From Nitriliruptoraceae bacterium (lineage in GTDB: Bacteria > Actinomycetota > Nitriliruptoria > Nitriliruptorales > Nitriliruptoraceae): a DNA stretch of 44,701 nucleotides. The translations under genes and the position numbers were made by a program. A model generated the notes under the pieces. That model was not told where the DNA came from. It did no database searches and saw only the letters and a program-made list of their open reading frames with translations. Shown one piece after another: positions 33,981 to 42,187 of this stretch. Position 1 is the first letter of the stretch. Every line of letters begins with the position of its first letter. The stretch covers positions 1 to 44,701 of the forward strand of contig JAFIEQ010000017.1 of assembly GCA_020832455.1 (NCBI GenBank), written 5' to 3'.

Positions 33981-34557
33981 GGAGCTCCGCGATCTGGCCC
34001 GCCGCGCGGCCAACGTCACCGGCTACCGCGCGATCCTGGTACTCGGCAGCCAGGCCGTCCATGGCGCACTCCCGGATGCGGACCTGCCCTCCATCACGAC
34101 GATGTCCGAAGAAGCCGATCTCGCGGTGGTCAACGACCTGTCAGGTGACACGCCGCACCAGATCGAAGCCCACTTCGGGATGGGTTCCCCTTACCACCAG
34201 CACTTCGGGGTGTACGCCGACGGCATCAGCCTCACCGAGGTCAGTCTGCCGCTGGGCTGGGAGGGTCGCGTTCACACCGAGCAGATCGCCGATGGCCTCG
34301 ACGCGAACAACCCGGTGACCCTCATGTTCCCCGACATCCACGACCTGTGCGCCTCGAAGCTGACGGTAGCCGTCACCGGTGGCTTCGGACGACGCTCCGA
34401 TCGCGAGTTCGTCAGCGCGCTGGTCGAGGCGGGCCTCGTCGATACCGAGCTGCTCAACGACCGGATCGCACAACTCCCCGACACCGTCGCCATCCAGGTC
34501 CGACACGCAGCGCGCGCCGTCGTGCAACGCTTCCGTCGAGGCCCCTCCTCCAGGTAG
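33970..34557 (+). CDS. DUF6036-like nucleotidyltransferase, candidate toxin
   Basis: 195-residue protein of the polymerase-beta-like nucleotidyltransferase fold. LVLGSQAVHGALPDAD supplies the Gly-Ser motif and SEEADLAVV the acidic pair expected for metal binding; FPDIHDLCASKLTVAVTGG and SDREFVSALVEAGLVDTELL match the helical part of the DUF6036/AbiEii-like group. Related proteins modify tRNA or proteins by adding nucleotides, blocking growth or phage. The 11-base overlap with the HTH gene supports a two-gene toxin-antitoxin module. Activity is inferred, since the catalytic carboxylates show an unusual E-A-D order. Confidence 0.75.
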   Translation: MQAEELRDLARRAANVTGYRAILVLGSQAVHGALPDADLPSITTMSEEADLAVVNDLSGDTPHQIEAHFGMGSPYHQHFGVYADGISLTEVSLPLGWEGRVHTEQIADGLDANNPVTLMFPDIHDLCASKLTVAVTGGFGRRSDREFVSALVEAGLVDTELLNDRIAQLPDTVAIQVRHAARAVVQRFRRGPSSR

Positions 34558-34628
34558 CCGACACGGGCGTTTGTTGATGGTTGTTGGGAGTGCGCCGCGT
34601 AGGGTTGCAGGTCGATCGGGGGGCCAGG

Positions 34629-35495
34629 ATGGTTGGTCGTGAGGAGGCGTTCGAAGAGTTGCGCCGCGTCGTAGCCGCGCGCGAGTTCGTGTTCGCGACC
34701 GTGCTCGAGGTCACCGACGGCGGGCCTGACGGATTCCTGTTCCGCGTACGGAGCGGCAAGCGGCTGCACCCGCACACGGTGGTCGTGGCAGCCGACGAGC
34801 GCAGCCTCGCAATCGATCACAGCATTGGGTTGCCGCTGGATGACGATGACGCGCGTCTGTGGGCGTACGGGGTCGGCACGTGGCTGGAGGAGCAGCTCGA
34901 CACCGGGGCGTTGCGCTGGGGCCGACGGCTCACGCTGGCCGACGGCACCGTCGCGATCGACCCAAGTTTGGAACCCGAGCCACCGAGCCGGTGGTCGCTC
35001 AACACGGTGCCGTTGGAGCGGCCAACCGCGGAGGGGCAGCGCCGGCTTCGACGTTTGAGCCGGGAACGGCGGTCGCGCCGCATCGTCATCCTCGGTGATG
35101 GCATACCACACGAACCTGATCCGGCCCCGGGCGGGTACGTGCGCGGCCTCGCCTTCGACGTGCGTCCGGGACGTCGCGCCCACGCTGAGGGCCGACTGAT
35201 CCAGTGGTGGCTGCTCAACCTCAACGACGCCAGCGTCGACGCACCACCTGTCGGTCAGCTTGTCGTGGCCTGGCTCGATGGCTCTGAAACGGTCGCGGAG
35301 CTCGCGTATCTGGAAACCAAACCGTCGGTTGCCCCGGATGGTCTCGAGCAACTGGTGCTGGCCGGTGTTCACGCTGCCGCCGATGCCGGTGCCGAGGTCA
35401 TCGAGCACCACCTCGACATCGACCACACGCAGCTCGGGTTGCCCTGGCAAGCCGAAGGCGACACCAGACGACTGAACGCCGCAGACGTTCCATAA
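34629..35495 (+). CDS. Unrecognised soluble protein
   Basis: 288-residue protein I do not recognise. It has an N-terminal helix (GREEAFEELRRVVAAREF), an internal strand-rich part with repeated Gly/Asp turns, an acidic middle around LPLDDDDARLWAYGVGTWLEEQLD and a C-terminal alpha/beta region (QLVVAWLDGSETVAELAYLE, then LVLAGVHAAADAGAEVIEHHL). No membrane helix, signal peptide or Cys cluster. ATG 34629 is chosen as the first start of a good frame; GGGGGGCCAGG before it is a weak binding site. It stands alone between the toxin-antitoxin-like pair and a convergent acetyltransferase gene. Confidence 0.6.
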   Translation: MVGREEAFEELRRVVAAREFVFATVLEVTDGGPDGFLFRVRSGKRLHPHTVVVAADERSLAIDHSIGLPLDDDDARLWAYGVGTWLEEQLDTGALRWGRRLTLADGTVAIDPSLEPEPPSRWSLNTVPLERPTAEGQRRLRRLSRERRSRRIVILGDGIPHEPDPAPGGYVRGLAFDVRPGRRAHAEGRLIQWWLLNLNDASVDAPPVGQLVVAWLDGSETVAELAYLETKPSVAPDGLEQLVLAGVHAAADAGAEVIEHHLDIDHTQLGLPWQAEGDTRRLNAADVP

Positions 35496-35673
35496 CCACC
35501 GCAGCGACCGGTCAGATCCGGGCGTTGGCTGCCGCTGTTGTTCGACCGGGTTGATGCTCAGTCGAGAACTATCGGGAAGCTGCGGAGTCTGAAGGGTTCT
35601 GGCGTCACGCTGGCGCTGGCACCGTCCTCGAGCTCATCAACAACGCGGTTCAGGTGGCGTCAACGCTGGTCGA

Positions 35674-36483
35674 TCACGGGACCGGTTGGGGCCCTTCCCA
35701 GAGGGTCCGACGGTGTGCAGTCGCGAAGCCATGGTGGGCCAGGTTCTGGTGGCTGTCAGAACCCGCCGCAGCCGTCGTGACCACGAGGTCGGCGTCGGCA
35801 GCAGCATCGGCGAGCCGCCGGGCGATCAACGCCGACTGACAGCCCCGCCGCCGAAACGCGGGCAAGGTTGCCGCGCCAGTGAACAGCGCGGTCCCGTCGT
35901 GTAGATACAGCGCGGCGGCCGCCGCCGGCACTCCATCAACCGCTACGAAATAGCGGCGCAACCCCGCGGTGGCATGCTCGCGAGCGAACATCCGCCGCAA
36001 CGCCAACGCCTGGGTGGGAAGCTCGTACGCCTCAAGCAGCAGTGCTTCGTAGCCAGCGTGATCCTCGGGACCTACCTCCCAGACGTCGAGACCCGCCACC
36101 TGCGGTTCCGGGCGCACCGTCGGTGTGGTGTGCAGCGTGACGCCGTTGGCGGCTGGCGCGAAGTTCGCATCGCGCAGCAGACCGTCGAGCTGCTCGCTGG
36201 CATCGGGCTCACACACCTCGACAGCGGGGCGAACCCCGACGACGTCGTAGAAGTTGGTGATGTCGTCGAGTTGGTCCCGCTCATCTAGGCGGAACCCGCG
36301 GGCCTTGTTGTACGGGGCCAGGTCCGCCAGCGCCGGAATCCGGGTAGCCACACACGATCCGAAACGCGACAGCGCTGCCCCCGCGAACACCGCTGACAGC
36401 CCGGCACGATCGACCTCGGCCTTCGAGGTGATCACCGCCTCGGCACGCTGCCCCACCGCCGACAAGCTCACTGGCCGGCCCAT
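35674..36483 (-). CDS. GNAT family N-acetyltransferase
   Basis: 269-residue protein. The C-terminal half holds a GNAT domain: RYFVAVDGVPAAAAALYLHDGTALFTGAATLPAFRRRGCQSALIARRL, where RRRGCQ is the acetyl-CoA pyrophosphate-binding loop (usual R/Q-x-x-G-x-G/A), and HHGFATAHRRTLW closes the fold. The N-terminal 130 residues look like a second, degenerate acetyltransferase domain (GFRLDERDQLDDITNFYD), making a tandem GNAT. ATG 36483 follows GAGGG with almost no spacing, a poor site, so the true start could differ. Substrate unknown; it may modify an antibiotic, peptide or toxin. Confidence 0.82.
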   Translation of the reverse strand: MGRPVSLSAVGQRAEAVITSKAEVDRAGLSAVFAGAALSRFGSCVATRIPALADLAPYNKARGFRLDERDQLDDITNFYDVVGVRPAVEVCEPDASEQLDGLLRDANFAPAANGVTLHTTPTVRPEPQVAGLDVWEVGPEDHAGYEALLLEAYELPTQALALRRMFAREHATAGLRRYFVAVDGVPAAAAALYLHDGTALFTGAATLPAFRRRGCQSALIARRLADAAADADLVVTTAAAGSDSHQNLAHHGFATAHRRTLWEGPQPVP

Positions 36484-36651
36484 CCCTCGAAGAGAGCGGA
36501 GGCGACGTCCCCCGCACTCGCACGACCGTAGTCCCGTGTCGTTTCACCCGATGACAGGGAGTCGCCATCGAGTAGGAGATCCGGGCGTTGCTGGTAGGTG
36601 GCACCAGCCGTGCATGCTGGGCATGATGGTCGTCTATTCGGGAGGCAGATC

Positions 36652-36993
36652 GTGTCAACTACGGACCCGGCCAGCGGAGAACGCCTCAGCCCAAGGAGGG
36701 CGGGACGACCCGCGCCGCGCCTGTTGGCCCCGACAGAGCGATCCGACCTGATCGCGGCTTGGCACGAGGACGAAGACCGATTCGTTCTCTCCCTTTGGCA
36801 TGACGATGTCTGCGTGGGAACGGCTCCGCTGGATGCACGCGACGCCGCTGAAGTCGCCTCCTTTCTTGTCACCCAACTCGGTGAGCGAGGCAGGTGGACG
36901 CCTCGTGTCGTCGATCCCGACCGGCAGGTTCCCGGTCCAGGGCCACGTTCGCTCCTGCACCGTCTACGCGAGCGAGTCCGCCGCCACCTATGA
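36652..36993 (+). CDS. Small hypothetical protein
   Basis: 113-residue protein of unknown function. The central segment IAAWHEDEDRFVLSLWHDDVCVGTAPLDARDAAEVASFLV has the strand-strand-helix look of small actinobacterial proteins without assigned role. The ends are Arg/Pro-rich. GTG 36652 is well supported by GGAGG 6 bases upstream, better than the longer frame starting at 36598. It is in an accessory zone with low gene density. Confidence 0.55.
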   Translation: MSTTDPASGERLSPRRAGRPAPRLLAPTERSDLIAAWHEDEDRFVLSLWHDDVCVGTAPLDARDAAEVASFLVTQLGERGRWTPRVVDPDRQVPGPGPRSLLHRLRERVRRHL

Positions 36994-37125
36994 CCTCGGG
37001 GCGAGCTGTTCAACCACTCAGCTCGGGTTCGGCCGTCTCGGGAGTGTGGTCGCTGGCCCGCCGTCGCGGGGTGGATGATCCGGGCGTTCTCTACTGATGT
37101 CTTGGAGCCCACGGGGACCCGGCAC

Positions 37126-37341
37126 TCAACGAGGAGGCTGCCGGCGTTCGTTGCCCCGCCGGTAGTTCCCAGTTACGCGCGCGAGCGCGTGCTGAGCCTC
37201 ATCAGGAGACCGCTCGAGCTTCGCCCGCAACCGCTCCGCCTGGGGCCCGGCCACGATCGCGACCTGGCGACCGCCGCGGAAGACCAGCACCCGTCCATCC
37301 TTCGTGCTGGTCCAGGTGAAAGGGTCATCCTCGAGTCCCAT
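37126..37341 (-). CDS. Small conserved-type actinobacterial protein
   Basis: 71-residue basic protein: FTWTSTKDGRVLVFRGGRQVAIVAG, then AERLRAKLERSPDEAQHALARVTGNYRRGNERR. This strand-pair plus helix pattern ending in an RGNERR-like basic motif recalls a short protein family common in actinobacteria, with no known function that I can name. ATG 37341 is chosen because GGGGGA lies 5 bases upstream; a longer frame to 37539 is Cys/Trp-rich and unconvincing. It is divergent from the membrane/GntR operon, sharing a 234-base promoter region. Confidence 0.6.
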   Translation of the reverse strand: MGLEDDPFTWTSTKDGRVLVFRGGRQVAIVAGPQAERLRAKLERSPDEAQHALARVTGNYRRGNERRQPPR

Positions 37342-37526
37342 GCAGTCCCCCGTCAAAGGCGTCTGCATCCTGGCTTCACAGCTGATGAGTGTCCAGTTCA
37401 TTCCGGGCGTAATGCACTGGTCGGAAGCCGTCGCGATCCGCCGTCCGGTGGCGGGCCAACCATCTGCCGCGAGGGCCGCGGGCCAGGTGCACAGGATCCT
37501 CTTGTGCCATGATGTTGACACAAGCG

Positions 37527-37567
37527 TTGGAATTCGCAAGGCTGTTTGTACCTTCTCAAGAGTACAA
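37527..37567 (+). promoter_or_regulatory. Promoter and inverted-repeat operator of the membrane/GntR operon
   Basis: TTGTAC (37546-37551) and GTACAA (37562-37567) form a perfect inverted repeat with a 10-base gap, overlapping a possible -10 (TACCTT, 37549-37554) that stands 16 bases after TTGGAA (37527-37532). The operon it precedes encodes a YtrA-type GntR regulator, the obvious candidate to bind it. Confidence 0.5.
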
Positions 37568-37575
37568 GGACGCGG

Positions 37576-38451
37576 ATGCGGACGATCGCGATACTGCTGC
37601 CCATCCTGCTCGCCCTCGTGGGGTTCCTGGTCGCGGCTGCGGTCCGGCCACGACCGACAAGCGGGATCGAGCCTGGGTCACGCCTGTCCAACGTGCGAAG
37701 ACGGACCAGCCTGTGGCGCTGGGGTGGTGTCGCGCTCGGCCTGCTGCTGGCGGTTGGAGTGGTGCAGATCGACGGAGCGCTCGGTCGGGGGGTGATGCTG
37801 GCGGCACCGATGCTCGCGCTCGGGGTCCTGGTCGGGGTGATCGCGGGGGAACTCCGGATCGCGGCTCCGGCCACGGAGGCACGTTCGGCTCCACTGGAGG
37901 TCCGTCGCGTACGCGACTATCTCCCCCGACGTCTGACGGGAGCGGTGGCTGGGGCGACAGCCACGCTGGGTGTGCTGCTGGTCGCAGCGACCGCTGTGGG
38001 TTCACCCGACGATCTCGGACGGGCCGGTCGGAGCCTGGTTCGCGCGTGCAGCGACGTCATGACCTCGAGCAGCAGTCCGTGGCCGGGGTCGTTCTACAGC
38101 CTGCCTCTCGCAGCGATCGTGGTGGCCGGACTCACCGCGGCCGCCTTCGCGTTGCAGCAGGTCGTTCGTCGTCCCCGCCAAGGCGAGGACGTCCGGAGCG
38201 ACGACATCCTGCGTCACAGCGCCGCGGCAGCCGTCGTCGCTGCCAGCGGCATCCTCGTCACCGTGCCGCTCGCCGGCACGAGCGCGATCGCTGGTCTCGC
38301 GTTGTTCGGCTCGCCGTGCCCGATGTGGTGGACGACCACGCTGGGCTGGACCCTGGTCGGGTTCGCAGCCGGAGCCACGGTCGTGGCCATCTGGTGTGCC
38401 ACGGTGCTCGTGCTGCCCGACCGCTCCAACACGCGCCACGAGGTCGGTTGA
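37576..38451 (+). CDS. Integral membrane protein paired with a YtrA-type GntR regulator
   Basis: 291-residue membrane protein with about six to seven hydrophobic helices (about 3-23, 47-65, 72-94, 120-138, 170-190, 212-232, 250-275). No known transporter signature was recognised; Arg-rich loops (VRRRTSLWRW, VRRVRDYLPRRL) lie between helices. ATG 37576 has AAGGA 5 bases upstream; a TTG 30 bases earlier lies inside the operator. The downstream GntR gene begins with the TGATG overlap, so the pair is coupled. A similar pair occurs at 43.6-44.7 kb. Confidence 0.72.
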   Translation: MRTIAILLPILLALVGFLVAAAVRPRPTSGIEPGSRLSNVRRRTSLWRWGGVALGLLLAVGVVQIDGALGRGVMLAAPMLALGVLVGVIAGELRIAAPATEARSAPLEVRRVRDYLPRRLTGAVAGATATLGVLLVAATAVGSPDDLGRAGRSLVRACSDVMTSSSSPWPGSFYSLPLAAIVVAGLTAAAFALQQVVRRPRQGEDVRSDDILRHSAAAAVVAASGILVTVPLAGTSAIAGLALFGSPCPMWWTTTLGWTLVGFAAGATVVAIWCATVLVLPDRSNTRHEVG

Positions 38452-38918
38452 TGGACCCCGGCATCGCCCTGCAGATCTCCACGTCCGATCCAACCCCACC
38501 CTACGAGCAGCTGCGCCGCCAACTGGTCGAACTGATCGGCTCCGCTCGCCTCGAACCCGACCAGCGACTGCCCCCCGTGCGCCAGCTCGCAGCAGACCTC
38601 GGCCTCGCAGCAGGAACCGTCGCGCGCACCTACCGCGAACTCGAGTCCGCCGGACTGGTCATCACCCGACGAGGCGGCGGCACCCGCGTCAACCCCGACC
38701 GGCCCCACCACGCGGCTCCGCTGCTCACCGCCGACCTGCAGCGGCAGATAACCGCCCTCGTCCAACGAGCCCGACGGCTCGGTGTCACGGAACGCCAGAT
38801 CCGCGACACCGTCGAGACCGCCCTCGAGGCTGCCGGTGATGCCTCCACGGACAGGCAACCCGCAGTCGAACGGCCTCGGCCGACGCTGTCCCCGCACCCC
38901 GAGTCGCACCCCAACTGA
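38451..38918 (+). CDS. GntR family regulator, YtrA subfamily
   Basis: 155-residue regulator. A winged HTH (about 10-80) reads TPPYEQLRRQLVELIGSARLE, PPVRQLAADLGLAAGTVARTYRELESAGLV and the wing TRRGGGTRV. The short C-terminal helical extension (QITALVQRARRLGVTERQIRDTVETALEAA) is the small effector/dimer domain of YtrA-type members, which usually control an adjacent membrane or ABC transport operon. ATG 38451 overlaps the upstream stop (TGATG). The tail is Pro-rich and likely disordered. It probably represses its own operon through TTGTAC-N10-GTACAA. Confidence 0.88.
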   Translation: MDPGIALQISTSDPTPPYEQLRRQLVELIGSARLEPDQRLPPVRQLAADLGLAAGTVARTYRELESAGLVITRRGGGTRVNPDRPHHAAPLLTADLQRQITALVQRARRLGVTERQIRDTVETALEAAGDASTDRQPAVERPRPTLSPHPESHPN

Positions 38919-39253
38919 CCATCCACCTCGCAGCGTGTCGCTCGCGCTGCCGCCACGTACGAGCGACCCGAAACACCCGCCCAACCGGACTCGGCCCTCA
39001 GGGCCGCGTCCAGCGGCAGTGGACAAGCGCCGCAGGCGGGTGGGCACACGGGCGTTGGTCACTGATGCTGGTGAACACACGGTGCGTCCCGGTGGTGGCG
39101 CGATCCGTCGCATCGTCGACCGCGCGAAGTCGCACAGCTCCGGCCGACCTGCGCGCCGGATGTGTCGAATATTCTTGACAGTAGCGGTGAGTTTTGCCTA
39201 CGGTAACGTTGTCAAAGATTCTAGACACGACCTGAACACTCAGGAGGCGTCTC
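38919..39253. promoter_or_regulatory. Intergenic region with promoter for the 39.25 kb membrane/XRE module
   Basis: 335 bases without a credible gene. TTGACA (39175-39180) and TACGGT (39199-39204), 18 bases apart, form a good promoter. TTGACA and TGTCAA (39210-39215) also make a widely spaced inverted repeat around it, a possible XRE operator. The first 200 bases show nothing recognisable. Confidence 0.5.
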
Positions 39254-39676
39254 GTGACGTTCATCGAGAAGAGCACGTTGACGACGACACTGCTGCTGGT
39301 CGTCGTATTCGGTACGTACTTCGTGCTGGTGTTGGGTCCGGTCGCGACATCGCCCGACCGGCAGGGAGCGTTCACCGGGTTGGTGGTCGCCGCGACCGTT
39401 GTCCTGACGATCCTCGCGGTCGTCTCCCACATCGTCCTGGCCGTGTTGTTTCGCACTCAAGCCAACACCGCACACGACGAGCGTGACCGGCTCATCGCGC
39501 TGCGCTCCGAACGGCTCAGTGGCTACATCCTCGCGATCGGGATGTTCGCGGGGATCGTGCTCGCGATGCTCGAGACCGCAACCTTCTGGATTGCCCAGGC
39601 GCTGCTGGCCGCCTGGGTCCTTGCTGAGGTCAGCGAGGGCATCAGCAAGCTCATCCAGTACCGGCGAGGAATGTGA
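39254..39676 (+). CDS. Four-helix membrane protein paired with an XRE regulator
   Basis: 140-residue membrane protein with four hydrophobic helices (about 8-30, 40-65, 90-108, 112-128) and a charged loop RTQANTAHDERDRLIALRSERLSG between helices 2 and 3. The DERD..I...S.R..G loop resembles the DUF2178-like group of small membrane proteins that sit next to XRE regulators; family assignment is tentative. GTG 39254 has AGGAGG 6 bases upstream. The XRE gene follows directly. It is the same kind of module as DUF2975+XRE at 32.6 kb. Confidence 0.75.
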   Translation: MTFIEKSTLTTTLLLVVVFGTYFVLVLGPVATSPDRQGAFTGLVVAATVVLTILAVVSHIVLAVLFRTQANTAHDERDRLIALRSERLSGYILAIGMFAGIVLAMLETATFWIAQALLAAWVLAEVSEGISKLIQYRRGM

Positions 39677-39678
39677 CC

Positions 39679-39897
39679 GTGGCGAAACCGAAGCCGACCC
39701 GCGTCACGAACCGGATCACTGAGCTGCGCCAGAGCGCCGGGCTAAGCCAGGCAGAGCTCGCACAGCGCATCGGTGTGACCCGCCAGACCGTGAACGCGAT
39801 CGAACGCGGCAAGTACTCGCCCTCCCTGGAAGCCGCGTTCCTGATCGCCCGCGTCCTGCAGCATCCCCTCGACGAGGTCTTCGACTACCCCGCGTGA
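39679..39897 (+). CDS. Short XRE-family HTH regulator
   Basis: 72-residue regulator, almost entirely one HTH: NRITELRQSAGLSQAELAQRIGVTRQTVNAIERGKYSPSLEAAF, then LIARVLQHPLDEVFDY. This YgzD-like form with RQTVNAIERGKYSPSL is widespread beside small membrane proteins. Two GTG codons compete: 39673, which overlaps the upstream stop, and 39679, which has GAGGA 8 bases upstream and is preferred. Probably controls its own operon. Confidence 0.87.
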   Translation: MAKPKPTRVTNRITELRQSAGLSQAELAQRIGVTRQTVNAIERGKYSPSLEAAFLIARVLQHPLDEVFDYPA

Positions 39898-40369
39898 CAC
39901 CCGGTCAGAACGCCCAGCCGGACCTGTTGGATCTCGACGGACTCGTCGCGCAGCACGATTCCTGTTGCCAGCCCCCGAGGACCAGGTGCTGCCCGTTCGA
40001 ACCCATCAACGAGTGAGTCGTCGTCATCGTCGGGCCCGACGGGAGCGATGCACGGGTGATCTGGGCCGGGCTGGGCTACCGCCTCGCGCCTCTGGTCGAG
40101 GTCACCGACGATCAGGACGGCGTCGTGGTGCCGATCGATCGAGGGCCACGAGCGGATCAGGACTGCGATGCAGTTGAGGACTTGTTCGCGGTCGACCTCG
40201 CCTTCCGTGACGGGCTTCGGGCAGCGCCCGTCACGGGCCGCGTCCAGGGACCCCGGCCCTGCAGCGACCACACCAGATGGCCGCCAGGGCGGTCGCGGGG
40301 ACGAACTCCTAGGGTGCGGGGCTGCGGTCACCGGCTGGTTGGTGGTCGAGGCTCCCTGCAGAGGTCGAG
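39898..40369 (+). other. Intergenic region with a possible gene remnant
   Basis: 472 bases before the DUF2207 gene. From about 40017 to 40240 one + frame reads like protein (VVVIVGPDGSDARVIWAGLG, then LAPLVEVTDDQDGVVVPIDRG and AVEDLFAVDLAFRDG) but has an in-frame stop just before it, no good start and a nonsense-like tail. It could be a fragment of a lost gene. An opposite-strand frame over the same bases is Asp/Pro/Arg-rich and unconvincing. Promoter elements were not resolved. Confidence 0.3.
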
Positions 40370-42187
40370 ATGATGTTTCAGCGGCGTGTCCGTGTCCGCC
40401 GGCTGCGGTTCGCTCTGGCGGCCCTGGCGGGGTTGACGCTCATCGGCACGGGTGTGCTGGGCGCGGTCGCGACGTCGCTCGAGTGGGACGGTCTGTTGAC
40501 TCCCGGTCCCGGGTGGGACGACCGCTACACGATCCGGTCCTATGACGTCGCGGGCACGTTGGCAGCTGACGGCACGTATAGCGTCACTGAGGACATCACC
40601 GTTGAGTGGCACGAACCGCGGCGCGGCCTGATCCGCGACATCGACCGGTCAGCCCCCGACGGCCGCGAGATGACGGTCCGGGACATCGAGGTCACCTCCG
40701 ACACCCAGGACGACGTCTGGTTCGAGGTCCTCGACGACACCGACGGGGTGGACTCGGTCCACCTCGGCGAGGAAGTCGAGTACCGCCCGTTGGGTGTCGA
40801 CCACTACCGCATCAGCTACGAGCTCGATGGGCTGCTGGTGGCGTCGGACGGGATTGCGACCCTGCGGTGGGACACCTTCGGTGATCAGTGGGACACGTTG
40901 ATCGAGCAGGTGTCGGTCACCCTCGAGCTGCCCGATGGCGACCACGATCTGGCCTGCGTCGTCGGTGCTGTCGGCGAAGCGTTCGCGTGCGAGGGGACGG
41001 GGCCGGACTGGACGGCCGAGTCAATGCGCCCCGGGCGGGGTGTCACCGTCGAAGCGCGGCTCGACCCCGCCGCGGTCGACCCCGCCGGTGCACCGGCCGC
41101 CGATCTCGGGCCGCTCGAGGAGTTCGACCGGGTCGCGTTGCAGCGTCTCGGGCTGATCGCGGGACTGACGGCAGGAGCCACGTTGCCGCTGCTGGGGACC
41201 GTCGGTGGTCCCGCGACCCGCCGCCGGCGCCGCCAAGCGGCGCAACGCATCGAGACCACCGGCGTCACCTACGCCCCGCCACGTGGGCTCAGCCCGCTGA
41301 CGGGCGGGTTCCTCGTCCGTGGCGAGCACACCACGACGAACGACGGCGAGCTGTTCGCCGCGTGGCTGCTCGACACACAGCAACGTGGCCTCATCGACGT
41401 CCGATCACGCCCCAAGGAGCGCGAGGGGGACACGACCGACGCCGACGGCGATGGGGATGGCTTCGCGGTGCGGCTCACCGGGCGGGGCACGCCGAGCTCC
41501 GAGGAGGAGGGTGCTGCCCTGCGCTCGCTCGTCCCAACCGGAGAGCAGTGGTCCACCTGGGACGACGACACCCCCGACAAACAGCGCACGGCATTCGAGA
41601 CCGACTGGCAGGCCCTCAAGAAACACCACGCCGAGGAAGCAGGCGTCCCCGGGTCGGTCACCCTGCGCATCGGACCGGCAGGCATGGCCATGGGTGTGGC
41701 CGCCGTCGCGCTGGCCGTCGTGCTCGCCCAGTTCGCACCGGGTGGGCTCATCGCCGTGATCCTCGGATTGATTGCCGCATGGGCCGCCTCGGCCTACACC
41801 GACCACACCCTGCGCACCGCGATCGCCTACCTGCCAGACGACCGGATCGAGCCGTGGCGTCAGCTCGAGGGGTTACGCCGGTTCGTGTCCGAGGCGCACG
41901 CCGAACAGATCAGCGGGCTGGCCGACGACCCGAACGTGGCGCTCGACGACCCGTTCCTGCAACTGCTGCCCTGGGTGATCGCCTTCGGGTACGGCGAACA
42001 GTGGGCCGAGCGGTTCGACCAGAACATCCGGGCCGCCACCGAACAGCACGGCTACTACGCCCCGGTCCGCACAACCCAGATCACCGCCGCACGTTCCGTA
42101 GCCACACCGCAAGCGAGCACGGCAGGTGGTGGCGGGGCATCCGGCGTCGGCTCCGGAGGCGGAGGCGGCGGCGGCAGCTCACGCTGA
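40370..42187 (+). CDS. DUF2207 domain membrane protein
   Basis: 605-residue membrane protein. An N-terminal helix (about 12-35) acts as anchor or signal; residues about 50-245 are an extracytoplasmic beta-rich DUF2207 domain (YTIRSYDVAGTLAADGTYSV, EPRRGLIRDIDR, YRISYELDGLL). A helix near 263-283 leads to a cytoplasmic region with SPLTGGFLVRGEHTTTNDGELFAAWLLDTQQRGLIDV, typical of the family, then two helices (about 438-476) and a soluble part ending in a Gly/Ser run (GGGGASGVGSGGGGGGGSS). Such glycine-rich tails are usual in DUF2207 proteins. Function unknown. An ATG pair allows a start at 40370 or 40373; AGAGG lies just upstream. Confidence 0.85.
   Translation: MMFQRRVRVRRLRFALAALAGLTLIGTGVLGAVATSLEWDGLLTPGPGWDDRYTIRSYDVAGTLAADGTYSVTEDITVEWHEPRRGLIRDIDRSAPDGREMTVRDIEVTSDTQDDVWFEVLDDTDGVDSVHLGEEVEYRPLGVDHYRISYELDGLLVASDGIATLRWDTFGDQWDTLIEQVSVTLELPDGDHDLACVVGAVGEAFACEGTGPDWTAESMRPGRGVTVEARLDPAAVDPAGAPAADLGPLEEFDRVALQRLGLIAGLTAGATLPLLGTVGGPATRRRRRQAAQRIETTGVTYAPPRGLSPLTGGFLVRGEHTTTNDGELFAAWLLDTQQRGLIDVRSRPKEREGDTTDADGDGDGFAVRLTGRGTPSSEEEGAALRSLVPTGEQWSTWDDDTPDKQRTAFETDWQALKKHHAEEAGVPGSVTLRIGPAGMAMGVAAVALAVVLAQFAPGGLIAVILGLIAAWAASAYTDHTLRTAIAYLPDDRIEPWRQLEGLRRFVSEAHAEQISGLADDPNVALDDPFLQLLPWVIAFGYGEQWAERFDQNIRAATEQHGYYAPVRTTQITAARSVATPQASTAGGGGASGVGSGGGGGGGSSR

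Noticed and set aside
38940-38965. GCCACGTACGA-containing stretch also seen near 32550
   Set aside because: 18 of 21 positions match, but in GC-rich DNA of this length such pairs are expected by chance and the contexts differ.
39990-40005. GTTCGAACCC, reminiscent of a tRNA T arm and possible att site
   Set aside because: No matching T stem or acceptor around it and it does not match the tRNA-Ser 3' end.
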